Shown in pieces: positions 1 to 7,784 of a stretch of DNA of 64,000 bases. The DNA comes from Edaphobacter modestus (lineage in GTDB: Bacteria > Acidobacteriota > Terriglobia > Terriglobales > Acidobacteriaceae). How positions within the stretch are numbered: position 1 is the first letter of the stretch; every line of letters begins with the position of its first letter. Where the stretch lies: assembly GCF_004217555.1 (NCBI RefSeq), contig NZ_SHKW01000001.1:4588001-4652000 (forward strand), written 5' to 3'. Under the pieces are notes generated by a model. That model did no database searches and was not told where the DNA came from. It saw only the letters and a list, made by a program, of their open reading frames with translations. A program made the position numbers and the translations under genes.

Positions 1-44
1 ATAAGCGATGGCTTCCTTGAGAGCTGGATTCCTGCCCGCTGATT

Positions 45-1088
45 CTATGTCCCGCTGCGCAGCTGGTCGAGAAGTTTTGTCACTGCCCCGGAGTCGATGG
101 TGTGAGCGGCGAGCGCAACTGCGGTGTTGATGTCGGGGGAGAGGTCGGCGGCGACCAGTACCGCGGCGGCGTTGAGGAGCACGATATCGCGGCGAGGGCC
201 GGACTCGCCGGAGAAGATCGCGGTGAGGATGGCGGCGTTCTCGGCTGCGCTGCCGCCTACGAGAGTCTCCATGGGGGCGCGGGCGAGGCCAACGTCTTCG
301 GGGGTGAGGGTGAAGAGGGTGACGACTCCGTTGCGGACCTCGGCGAGGTGAGTGGGACCGGAGATGGAGATCTCATCGAGGCCCCGGATGGTTCCATCGG
401 GAAGTTCGGCGGTTCCGTGGACGACGAAGGCATGGCGGGTGCCGAGCAGCGCCATGGTTCTGGCGACCAGGGGAACGGCGTGCTGCGCATAGACCCCCAT
501 AACCTGCGCGGAGGCTCCAGCGGGATTGGTGAGGGGACCGAGAAGATTGAAGACGGTGCGAACGCCGAGGGCCCGGCGGACGGGCATGACGGCCTTCATG
601 GCGGGATGGAGCGAGGGCGCGTGCAGAAAGGCGAACCGATGACGGCGCAGGGCTGCGGAGGCGTCTGCGGGGGCGAGATCGACTGGAATTCCGAGGGCCT
701 CGAGGACGTCGGCGGAGCCGCATTGCGAGGTGATGGCGCGATTGCCGTGTTTTGCGACGGCGGCCCCGGCGGCGGCGGCGACCAGCGCAGAGGCGGTGGA
801 GATGTTGAAGGTACGGCTGGCATCTCCGCCGGTGCCGCAGGTGTCGACGAGGAGAGCCTGCTCTTCGGGGTCGAGCGGCACCAGAGTGGCTGCGGCACGC
901 ATGACATCGACGAAGCCTGCGACCTCTTCGGGGGTCTCGCCGCGTGCGGCAAGGGCGCCGACGAGCGCGGCGATCTGGATCTCGGTGAGCTGCCCGGCGA
1001 GAATCTGCTGCATCAGCTCGCGGGCCGATTCGCGAGACAAGGTGGCACGATCCTCAATGAGGTGCCGGAGGTGGTGTTGGAGGGACAT
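45..1088 (-). CDS. trpD: Anthranilate phosphoribosyltransferase TrpD
   Basis: Transfers the phosphoribosyl group of PRPP to anthranilate, the second committed step of tryptophan synthesis, in the cytoplasm. The 347-residue product has the family's usual length. It shows the PRPP-binding loop CGTGGD (about residues 84-89), the KHGNR motif (113-117) and GSAD (124-127), all expected for an active enzyme. The ATG start gives the standard N-terminal helical domain; no strong Shine-Dalgarno is visible. It is divergent from the cytochrome gene and close to the window edge, so whether other trp genes follow to the left cannot be seen. trpG and trpE lie about 61 kb away on the same strand. Confidence 0.97.
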   Translation of the reverse strand: MSLQHHLRHLIEDRATLSRESARELMQQILAGQLTEIQIAALVGALAARGETPEEVAGFVDVMRAAATLVPLDPEEQALLVDTCGTGGDASRTFNISTASALVAAAAGAAVAKHGNRAITSQCGSADVLEALGIPVDLAPADASAALRRHRFAFLHAPSLHPAMKAVMPVRRALGVRTVFNLLGPLTNPAGASAQVMGVYAQHAVPLVARTMALLGTRHAFVVHGTAELPDGTIRGLDEISISGPTHLAEVRNGVVTLFTLTPEDVGLARAPMETLVGGSAAENAAILTAIFSGESGPRRDIVLLNAAAVLVAADLSPDINTAVALAAHTIDSGAVTKLLDQLRSGT

Positions 1089-1286
1089 TGGTTAAAGCGT
1101 AGCAGGACGCGAGGGGGCCTTGAGTCGGGAAGGTTTTGCTCTCTCTCTTCAAGCGGTGTAATGTTCGGGTAGATTCTTGGTTGCGTTTTGTTGGCTGCCT
1201 TACGATGTCCTGATTTTTCTCCTTTCTCCGTGTTGCGGGCTCCTTGTTTTGTTTCCATCTCCCCTTTTGGGGTAGGAGAGAAGACG

Positions 1287-2711
1287 ATGAAAGGGATCAA
1301 GAAGCTATCTCGACTTGCGTGTCTGGGAAGTATCGCTGTTGCAGGCACATGCATTCTGGAAGGCAATCCGGTCTCTGCTGCAGGGCAGGGAGCGCAGGAA
1401 CCGGTTAAAAACAGCTATCTTCCCGTTACCGATGCGGAGACCTTTGCCACGATCCACAGCCGCATGGTGGCGGCCAAGCCGGGCATCATGAAGCGCCAGA
1501 TGGATCTGCTGGACGAACGCTACGATCTGAGCGACCGTCCGGCGAGAGGCGTGGTCATGGACCGGTCGAAGCCGGTGCAGGAAGGCGTGAGGGTGAAGCT
1601 GCCTTCCGGGGTGACCTGGGAGACGCTTTCGAATGAGGCCCCGGAGCAGATTCGTGACAGGGGTGTTTTTCCTAAGGGATTTCTACCGCTGCCGCATGCG
1701 AATCATCCAGAGGGCGGCATGGTGTTTCCGAAGTTCGAGATCGACGAGGTGAACAAGCAGGAGGCGCGCGATCTGACGCGGTTCGACCTCGATTTCGATA
1801 TCCCGGAGCGGTTTCTGGCCGAGTTTCCTCCAGCCATTTTTCTGACGACGCGGCCGGACCTGGGGGATGTTTCGCAGGGCAAGCTGATAACGATCGATAA
1901 CTTTTATGACGTCTTCAGCGGGGTCCTGAACCCAAAGCAGCTGGAAGGCTTGCGGCTGCTGCTGACGCCGTTTCCGCAGCAGCAGTTTAACCAGACAGTG
2001 GACCGGCGCTCGGATAAGCCCAGCCGCGGCGTGGCGTGTTTCGACTGCCATGCCAACGGCGGGACGAATGGCGCGTTCCACCTGGTTGGAGATATCCGGC
2101 CCCAGGAGTTTCGCCACCGGATTGAGACGCCGGTGCTGCGCGGGGTGAATATTCAACGGCTGTTCGGCTCGCAGCGTGCGTTGAAGACGGTGGAGGACTT
2201 CACGGAGTTCGAACAGAGAGCGGCGTACTTCGATGGCGATCCGGTGATCGCGACCAAGAAGGGCGTCAATGTGCTGGAGCGCGGCAGCCAGGTTCACTTC
2301 ATGTCGGAGTTTCAGGAGATTCTGGACTTTCCTCCGGCGCCGAAGCTGAAGTGGGATGGCAAGCTGGATTCGAAGCTCGCTACGCCCGCCGAACTGCATG
2401 GAGAACAGGTCTTCTTCGGCAAGGGCCAGTGCGCGATCTGCCACACGGGACCGTATTTTACCGACAACCTGATGCACGACCTTCACGCGGAGCGTTTCTA
2501 CAAGCAGCACGTGGAGAATGGCATGATGATGGCGCACGACGGCGCGATCAAGACGTTTCCGTTGCGGGGGATCAAGGACACGCCGCCTTATCTTCACGAT
2601 GGAAGATTGCTGACCCTGGACGATACGGTGGAGTACTTCAACCTGGTGCTGGGGACGAAGCTGACCGAGGCGGAGAAGAAGGATCTGGTGGCCTTTCTGC
2701 GTGCCTTATAG
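1287..2711 (+). CDS. Secreted di-haem cytochrome c, cytochrome c peroxidase/MauG-like
   Basis: A 474-residue exported c-type cytochrome. The first ~34 residues form a signal peptide (KK, hydrophobic core, VSA cleavage site). Two haem-binding CxxCH motifs are visible, CFDCH at 251-255 and CAICH at 382-386, spaced as in bacterial di-haem cytochrome c peroxidase relatives. The C-terminal part has the PPYLHDGR and TLDDTVEYFN segments typical of this superfamily. I chose the ATG at 1287, preceded by GGAGAG, because it begins exactly at the signal peptide; an upstream in-frame start would add a non-signal leader. Role: periplasmic electron transfer or peroxide reduction. The substrate is not decided by sequence. 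Confidence 0.88.
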   Translation: MKGIKKLSRLACLGSIAVAGTCILEGNPVSAAGQGAQEPVKNSYLPVTDAETFATIHSRMVAAKPGIMKRQMDLLDERYDLSDRPARGVVMDRSKPVQEGVRVKLPSGVTWETLSNEAPEQIRDRGVFPKGFLPLPHANHPEGGMVFPKFEIDEVNKQEARDLTRFDLDFDIPERFLAEFPPAIFLTTRPDLGDVSQGKLITIDNFYDVFSGVLNPKQLEGLRLLLTPFPQQQFNQTVDRRSDKPSRGVACFDCHANGGTNGAFHLVGDIRPQEFRHRIETPVLRGVNIQRLFGSQRALKTVEDFTEFEQRAAYFDGDPVIATKKGVNVLERGSQVHFMSEFQEILDFPPAPKLKWDGKLDSKLATPAELHGEQVFFGKGQCAICHTGPYFTDNLMHDLHAERFYKQHVENGMMMAHDGAIKTFPLRGIKDTPPYLHDGRLLTLDDTVEYFNLVLGTKLTEAEKKDLVAFLRAL

Positions 2712-2750
2712 GCGACGAGATGTCTGAACAACAGGAACATTGAAAAGAGA

Positions 2751-2778
2751 AAAACCCGCTCTGTATGGAGCGGGTTTT
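2751..2778. terminator. Bidirectional Rho-independent terminator
   Basis: An 11-bp perfect stem (AAAACCCGCTC / GAGCGGGTTTT) with a 6-nt loop. It carries a T-run on the plus side and a T-run on the minus side. It lies between the convergent cytochrome and glycine-zipper genes and can serve both. Confidence 0.9.
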
Positions 2779-2822
2779 CATTGACATCGCAGTGTAAGAA
2801 CGATCGGTGCGGCGAGCGTCAC

Positions 2823-3476
2823 TTATTTTGTTATGATGCGCTCGTTTGTTATGACGCGCTCGCGTCCAACAATCGGGTCGGCAGAGGTAGGGCTGGGGAG
2901 CGGGGCCGCTTCCGACAGGTTGCCGAAGGTCTCACGGCCACCGGTCTTGTCGGCTGACGATTCTCCTGTTGACGCGATATCGCGGGCTCCGGTGGCCTTG
3001 AGGCTGGCTTTGGCCATATCGACCTGCTCAGAGGTGTCGCAGTGAACCGATAGCAGGGTTCCGCCATCTTTGACGGCTCCTTCATATCGTTTCGCTTCGT
3101 ACTCCGGAATGCCCATGCCGACGAGCGCTCCGACGATACCGCCTACGGCGCCACCGACCCCGACACCGGCAAGAGTTGCCATGATGGGACCCGCTGCGAT
3201 GAGCGGACCAACTCCAGGGATTGCGAGCGCGCCGATACCGGCGAGCAGGCCGAGTGTGCCGCCGACGACTCCCCCGGTGGTTGCGCCTGTGGCCGTGCCC
3301 TCGGGAGCTTTCGTGCTCTTTTCGTGGGCGAAGGCGCGGGTGCTCTCATCGTCAGGGAGAAGGACTGAGATAGCAGAGTTTGTGAAGCCTTTGCTGATCA
3401 GATGATCGACGGCTGCCTCTGCCGTGCCTGGTGTAGCGTAGATTCCGAATACTGCGGTATTTTTGCTGGACATCAT
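2823..3476 (-). CDS. YflT-like general stress protein with glycine-zipper region
   Basis: A 217-residue protein. Residues ~8-55 (FGIYATPGTAEAAVDHL onward) resemble the N-terminal fold of heat-induced YflT/DUF1269-type stress proteins. Residues ~62-125 are a long Gly/Ala-rich hydrophobic stretch of GxxxG repeats, likely a glycine-zipper membrane hairpin. A second small alpha/beta part follows (GTLLSVHCDT...), and the C-terminus is polar with a repeated RVITNERIITK-like ending. Such proteins are usually induced by osmotic or envelope stress; that role is inferred from the family. It lies beside a BON-domain gene on the same strand, 63 bp downstream of it, consistent with a shared envelope-stress function. 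The start is the first of two tandem ATGs. Confidence 0.75.
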   Translation of the reverse strand: MMSSKNTAVFGIYATPGTAEAAVDHLISKGFTNSAISVLLPDDESTRAFAHEKSTKAPEGTATGATTGGVVGGTLGLLAGIGALAIPGVGPLIAAGPIMATLAGVGVGGAVGGIVGALVGMGIPEYEAKRYEGAVKDGGTLLSVHCDTSEQVDMAKASLKATGARDIASTGESSADKTGGRETFGNLSEAAPLPSPTSADPIVGRERVITNERIITK

Positions 3477-3539
3477 GTGACTCCTTGCTGCTAATCTGCA
3501 GCGCGATTTGGGACGTACGTTTGAAGCGTGGCCATCGAT

Positions 3540-3932
3540 CTACTGTTTGACAGTGATTTTGTCGGTGACCTTGTCGGCAGAGACGACGCTGGAGGCATAA
3601 GACATTACCTTCTGCTTCTCGTCTTCCGAGTTGACTGGACCCTTAAGGGTGACGGTGCCGTTCTTAGTGATGATCTTCACGTTATGGGCATAGGTCGACA
3701 GGCCTTTGTCGGCCATGATCGATTTACGGATTTGAGCGGTGGTGTCGAGATCGGCCTTAGCGTTGGTCTGATCATCGGCAGTTTTGGACTGGTTTTGGTT
3801 TTGTGTGGAATTGTCCGGGGCGGTTTGTGTCGGGGTGGTCTGCGCGAGCGAGTGCGGAGAGTTTGCAGCCCCAAGAAAGCACAGGAATGCGGTCGCAGCT
3901 AAAGCTGCGGGGGTGAAACGATTCGAAATCAT
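3540..3932 (-). CDS. Exported BON-domain protein
   Basis: A 130-residue protein from the ATG at 3932, which begins an evident signal peptide (hydrophobic to about residue 27, cleavage near SLAQ). A Q/N/T-rich linker follows, then one BON domain (residues ~65-128) with the characteristic pattern ending in VTLKGPVNSEDEK and DKITVKQ. BON domains (OsmY, RseB-region proteins) bind membranes or phospholipids in the periplasm. A longer in-frame reading starts at 4085 but would bury the signal peptide, so I rejected it. It is upstream of, and probably co-transcribed with, the glycine-zipper stress gene. Confidence 0.85.
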   Translation of the reverse strand: MISNRFTPAALAATAFLCFLGAANSPHSLAQTTPTQTAPDNSTQNQNQSKTADDQTNAKADLDTTAQIRKSIMADKGLSTYAHNVKIITKNGTVTLKGPVNSEDEKQKVMSYASSVVSADKVTDKITVKQ

Positions 3933-4233
3933 GAGGAGATTGCCTTTCCGGAAAACGAATGTTCCGAACTGCCGGGCCGCCGATCGAGCGGGAATGACTT
4001 GCTCGGTCCCGTTGTCGCAGTTAGTAGCTGTGATGAAGACGCTGGTGGAGGAGTTGTCCCACGGGTGAATGGACGGAAGAGGCAAAGAGGAGTGCGGGTT
4101 AATTCGTAAGCTGGAAGAATGGAGCGAAGTAATGCTGCGCGAACGATTACCGCACCGTTGTTCGTATTTCGCGTTGCGGGTGGTTGCCGGGGTTCGCTAC
4201 ACTTCTCGCGCGGGTGGAGTTCAGAAGACATCT

Positions 4234-5412
4234 ATGAAAATTCACGAGTATCAGGCAAAAGAGATTCTGCGGAAGTATGGTGTGCCGGTTCCGGGCGGCG
4301 AGATGGTTCAGACGCTGGAAGAGGCGGACAGGGCCGCCAAGGACCTTCTCGATAAGGGCAATGCGGTGGTGGTGGTGAAGGCACAGATTCATGCCGGAGG
4401 CCGCGGCAAGGGCGGTGGCGTGAAGGTGGTGAAGTCGCTTGCGGACGCATCGACGGCTTCGAAGGCGATCCTGGGGATGCAGCTGGTGACGCACCAGACC
4501 GGGTCGCTGGGCCAGAAGGTGCAACGACTGCTGATCGAAGAGGGCTCGGCGATCGACCGCGAGCTTTATCTCGGGATCGTGCTGGACCGCGCGGCGGCGA
4601 GGCTGGTCTTCATGGCATCGCAGGCGGGTGGCATGGAGATCGAGGAGGTCGCGCACGCGACGCCCGAGAAAATTTACAAGGAATACATCGACCCGGCGAT
4701 CGGGCTGCAGCCGTACCAGGCGCGCAAGCTGGCGTTCAAGCTGGGTCTGAAGTCGACGCAGATCGGGCAGGCGACTGCATTCATGCTCGGTCTGTATAAG
4801 GCGTTTGTGGAGACAGATTCGACGCTGATGGAGATCAATCCCTTTATCACGACGAAGGACGACAAGTTGCTGGCGCTGGATTGCAAGATCAACTTCGACG
4901 ACAACGCGATGTTCCGGCACAAGGACCTGAAGGAGCTGCGCGATCTGGCGGAGGAAGATCCGCTTGAGGTGGAAGCGAGCAAGTTTGCGCTGAACTACAT
5001 CAAGCTGGACGGCAACATCGCCTGCATGGTGAATGGCGCGGGGCTTGCGATGGCGACGATGGACATCATCGAATACGCCGGTGGCAAGGCGGCGAACTTC
5101 CTCGATGTGGGCGGCGGCGCGAATCAGGAGCAGATTGAGAATGCGTTTGGGATTCTGCTGAGCGATCCGAACGTGAAGGCGATCTTCATTAATATCTTCG
5201 GCGGCATTCTGCGGGTGGACGTGCTGGCGACGGCAGTTGTGGCCGCTGCGAAGAAGCTGAATGTGCAGTTGCCGATTATTCTGCGCCTCGAAGGGACGAA
5301 CGTCGAAGAGGGACGGAAGATTCTCGCGGAGTCGGGCTTGAAGTTTGAGGTGGGTACAACAATGAAAGAGGCGGCAGACCTCGCCGTCGCAGCCGCGAAA
5401 GGTGGTAAGTAA
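4234..5412 (+). CDS. sucC: Succinyl-CoA synthetase beta subunit (ADP-forming)
   Basis: Beta subunit of the TCA-cycle enzyme that interconverts succinyl-CoA and succinate with nucleotide phosphorylation. The 392 residues begin at the ATG at 4234 with the invariant N-terminus MKIHEYQAKEILRKYGVPVP. The ATP-grasp fold shows VVVKAQIHAGGRGKGGGVK (about residues 42-60), and the CoA-ligase domain shows FLDVGGGANQEQI. An upstream in-frame ATG at 4069 exists but has no homologous-looking sequence. Its stop overlaps the sucD start (TAATG), so the two subunits are translationally coupled. Confidence 0.97.
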   Translation: MKIHEYQAKEILRKYGVPVPGGEMVQTLEEADRAAKDLLDKGNAVVVVKAQIHAGGRGKGGGVKVVKSLADASTASKAILGMQLVTHQTGSLGQKVQRLLIEEGSAIDRELYLGIVLDRAAARLVFMASQAGGMEIEEVAHATPEKIYKEYIDPAIGLQPYQARKLAFKLGLKSTQIGQATAFMLGLYKAFVETDSTLMEINPFITTKDDKLLALDCKINFDDNAMFRHKDLKELRDLAEEDPLEVEASKFALNYIKLDGNIACMVNGAGLAMATMDIIEYAGGKAANFLDVGGGANQEQIENAFGILLSDPNVKAIFINIFGGILRVDVLATAVVAAAKKLNVQLPIILRLEGTNVEEGRKILAESGLKFEVGTTMKEAADLAVAAAKGGK

Positions 5413-6287
5413 TGGCAGTTCTGGTCGACAAGAATACGCGGCTGATTGTGCAGGGAATCACGGGGCGCGAGGGCACCTTCCACGCGAAGGGCTGCGCCGA
5501 GTACGGTACCAAGGTTGTGGGTGGAGTTACGCCGGGCAAGGGTGGAACGACGCATGAGGGCTGGCCGGTCTTCAACACGGTGGAAGAGGCGGTGAAGGAG
5601 ACCGGGGCGAATGCGACGGTGATCTTCGTGCCTCCGCCGTTTGCGGCAGACGGCATTCTCGAAGCTGCTGCGGCAGAGGTGCCGTTGGTGATCTGCATCA
5701 CCGAAGGCATTCCCGTGCTCGACATGGTGAAGACCTGGGAGGTCGTGAAGCAGTCGAAGTCGCGGCTGATCGGACCGAACTGCCCGGGCGTGATCTCACC
5801 GGGCAAAGCAAAGATCGGAATCATGCCGGGTCGCATTCACAAGGAAGGCAGCGTGGGCATCGTGTCGAAGTCCGGGACGCTGACCTACGAGGCGGTGTAC
5901 CAGCTGACGACGCGCGGCATCGGGCAATCGACGGCGATCGGTATCGGTGGCGACCCGATTATCGGGACCACCCACATCGATGCGCTGAAGCTGCTCAACG
6001 AGGATCCGGAGACCGAGGCGATCATCATGATCGGCGAGATCGGTGGTTCGGCGGAAGAGGCAGCTGCAAAGTACATCAAGGAAAATGTGAAGAAGCCGGT
6101 GGTCGGTTTCATCGCCGGGCAGACGGCTCCTCCAGGACGACGTATGGGCCATGCGGGAGCGATCATCTCGGGGGGCGAGGGAACGGCCGCGGAGAAGATG
6201 AAGGCGATGACCGAGGCGGGCATTACGGTGGTGAAATCGCCGGCCGAGATCGGTGAGGCCATGGCGAAGGTGCTGGGCAGGGCGTAG
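5412..6287 (+). CDS. sucD: Succinyl-CoA synthetase alpha subunit
   Basis: Alpha subunit carrying the CoA-binding domain (MAVLVDKNTRLIVQGITGREG at the N-terminus) and the catalytic phosphohistidine in GHAGAIISGGEG (His247 of 291 residues). The length is standard. It overlaps the sucC stop codon by one base and forms the heterodimer with SucC. The Pro-Asn pair in LIGPNCPGVISPG, a family hallmark, is present. Confidence 0.97.
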   Translation: MAVLVDKNTRLIVQGITGREGTFHAKGCAEYGTKVVGGVTPGKGGTTHEGWPVFNTVEEAVKETGANATVIFVPPPFAADGILEAAAAEVPLVICITEGIPVLDMVKTWEVVKQSKSRLIGPNCPGVISPGKAKIGIMPGRIHKEGSVGIVSKSGTLTYEAVYQLTTRGIGQSTAIGIGGDPIIGTTHIDALKLLNEDPETEAIIMIGEIGGSAEEAAAKYIKENVKKPVVGFIAGQTAPPGRRMGHAGAIISGGEGTAAEKMKAMTEAGITVVKSPAEIGEAMAKVLGRA

Positions 6288-6319
6288 CTTTCCTTCCACG
6301 AAGCTTTCAGGAGGGACCG

Positions 6320-6431
6320 GCGGTAGAACTGCAGGTCCCCCCACTTCGCTTAGACACTTTCGTGGGGTTGAGGCGGTCCATGTGCCGCAAGGCGTAGAAC
6401 CGCAGATATCTCCACTTCGCTTCGCTCGGGG
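6320..6431 (-). repeat. Two tandem copies of an interspersed GCGAAGTGG..CTGCGGTTC element
   Basis: Read on the minus strand, 6391-6431 contains GAGCGAAGCGAAGTGGAG followed by ATATCTGCGGTTCTACGC. 6320-6354 contains a diverged copy with AAGCGAAGTGGGGGG and ACCTGCAGTTCTACCGC. The same core (AGCGAAGCG..GGAGGGATCTGCGGTT) recurs near 63583. They lie in the non-coding space after sucD. The function is unknown; similar short elements are scattered in this window, always between genes. Confidence 0.6.
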
Positions 6432-6500
6432 ATGCAATTTCGTGGGTGGGCAGCGGTAGGTTGGCGCCTGTCTGGGGAGCGGTGCGCTTTCAGGGGTGAT

Positions 6501-6662
6501 TTATCGCTGTTGGCGCCGGTAGAACAGTCCGGCGGCCAGAAAGACCATCGCCACCAGGAATGCCAGTTGGGCGTGCTGCATGGAGTGGAGGCGGAGGCTG
6601 ATGATGCCATCCACGAGCCACGCGACGAAGCCGGCAAACCAGATCCATGCGTAATTCCGCAT
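6501..6662 (-). CDS. Small two-helix membrane protein (53 aa)
   Basis: A 53-residue reading frame starting MRNYAWIWFAGFVAWLVDG and ending FYRRQQR, too short for routine ORF calling. It contains two clear hydrophobic segments (residues ~5-21 and ~33-47) separated by a short polar turn (LHSMQHAQ), with positively charged ends, as in small integral membrane proteins. The Shine-Dalgarno is weak. It is divergent from ndk and downstream of the interspersed elements. I do not recognise a family. The regular hydrophobic pattern favours a real gene. Confidence 0.55.
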   Translation of the reverse strand: MRNYAWIWFAGFVAWLVDGIISLRLHSMQHAQLAFLVAMVFLAAGLFYRRQQR

Positions 6663-6769
6663 ACGGCTATGATGCACCATCGCTGCGAGGACGCACCATC
6701 TTTCACGAGACTTTTGACGAGTGTGTTTTACACTGGTCGAAAGCAGGAAAACAGCAAGGGAGAACTACG

Positions 6770-7186
6770 TTGTCACAGCGCACATTCAGCATCATCAAGC
6801 CCGACGCGGTCAAAAAAGGACACGCCGGCGCTATTCTGGCCGAAATTGAGAAGGCCGGATTCAAGATTGTTTCGATTAAGAAGGTTTCGATCTCCAAGGC
6901 GCAGGCCGAGGGCTTTTATTACGTTCACAAGGAACGTCCGTTCTTCGGTGAATTGACCGAGTTTATGTCGAGCGGTCCGATCTTCCCGATGGTGCTCGAG
7001 AAGGACAATGCCATTGCCGATCTGCGCAAGCTGATGGGCGCGACCAACCCGGCCCAGGCCGAAGAGGGAACCATCCGCAAGAAGTTCGCGGCTTCCATCG
7101 GTGAGAATGCGATCCACGGATCGGATGCCGAGGAGACTGCGGCGTTCGAGATTGGATACTTCTTTGCGGGTTATGAGCTGAAGTAG
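6770..7186 (+). CDS. ndk: Nucleoside diphosphate kinase
   Basis: Transfers the gamma-phosphate between nucleoside triphosphates and diphosphates through a phosphohistidine. The 138 residues match the usual ~140. They show TFSIIKPDAVKKG at the N-terminus (Lys10) and the catalytic NAIHGSD motif (His116). I place the start at a TTG at 6770, preceded by AAGGGAG at good spacing, because the conserved protein begins there; the upstream ATG at 6647 would add 41 unrelated residues. A strong terminator follows. Confidence 0.95.
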   Translation: MSQRTFSIIKPDAVKKGHAGAILAEIEKAGFKIVSIKKVSISKAQAEGFYYVHKERPFFGELTEFMSSGPIFPMVLEKDNAIADLRKLMGATNPAQAEEGTIRKKFAASIGENAIHGSDAEETAAFEIGYFFAGYELK

Positions 7187-7205
7187 TTTCGAATCACCAG
7201 CAAGA

Positions 7206-7254
7206 AAAGGGCGGTTTCGCCGGGGGGAGATCTACCCCGGCGAAATCGCCCTTT
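7206..7254. terminator. Bidirectional terminator between ndk and the acetyltransferase gene
   Basis: A long inverted repeat (AAAGGGCG-TTTCGCCGGGG / CCCCGGCGAAA-CGCCCTTT) with T-rich flanks on both strands, placed between two convergent genes. Confidence 0.88.
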
Positions 7255-7257
7255 GTT

Positions 7258-7737
7258 TCATTTGGGTGGAACCTGAAGCGGTTTGCGGAAGTGGATACAG
7301 CGGTCGACGACCTCAAAACCAAGAGCTTCATGTGCCTTTTGGGAGGTGGTCTCGTCGATCCATGTATCGGAGGCCATTTCTTTGCAGCCCTGGGTGCGGG
7401 ACCACTCCTCGGCAGCGAGCATCAGTGCCTTCCCGATGCCGCGTCGGCGGGAGGTCTCGAAGACAAGCCATCCCTCAACAAAACCAACGGGATGCTTCGG
7501 ATCGCAGCCGTCCGCATGAGAACGCAAACCCACCTGCAAGAAGCCCGCGAGCCTGCCGGCGTCGTCCTGGGCAACAAAGATCGTCGCCGGCAGAGTTCCG
7601 CACATTTGAGTTTTGAGGAGATGGGTAATCTCGGCGCGATGCTCATTTTCAGTCGCTTCGGGCCAAAGGACAGCACACATGGTTGCAATCTCTGCGGCAT
7701 CGCTCAAAAGGGCATCTCGGACTGACGGATCGGACAT
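7258..7737 (-). CDS. GNAT acetyltransferase, aminoglycoside 6'-N-acetyltransferase-like
   Basis: A 159-residue GNAT-fold protein that resembles the AAC(6')-I group along its whole length. It has an N-terminal VRDALLSDAAEIATM-type strand-helix, LWPEATENEHRAEI (about 24-37), VGFVEGWLVFETSRRRGIG (84-102) containing the acetyl-CoA loop RRRGIGKAL (97-105), and the end block SQKAHEALGFEVVDR with HFRKPL. In that family these segments bind acetyl-CoA and the aminoglycoside. Whether this chromosomal copy confers resistance or acts on another amine cannot be told from sequence. It stands alone between a terminator and the SGNH hydrolase gene on the same strand. Confidence 0.82.
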   Translation of the reverse strand: MSDPSVRDALLSDAAEIATMCAVLWPEATENEHRAEITHLLKTQMCGTLPATIFVAQDDAGRLAGFLQVGLRSHADGCDPKHPVGFVEGWLVFETSRRRGIGKALMLAAEEWSRTQGCKEMASDTWIDETTSQKAHEALGFEVVDRCIHFRKPLQVPPK

Positions 7738-7784
7738 AGTGGATGAAAGATCCTCCTTGCACGATCCGTCGTCAAGTCCGGCGG

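Noticed and set aside
102..1172. Long plus-strand open frame opposite trpD
   Set aside because: Glycine/glutamate-rich mirror of the trpD codons; the trpD motifs are unambiguous.
4069..4233. 55-codon N-terminal extension of sucC
   Set aside because: The conserved protein begins at MKIHEYQ; the extension has no family similarity.
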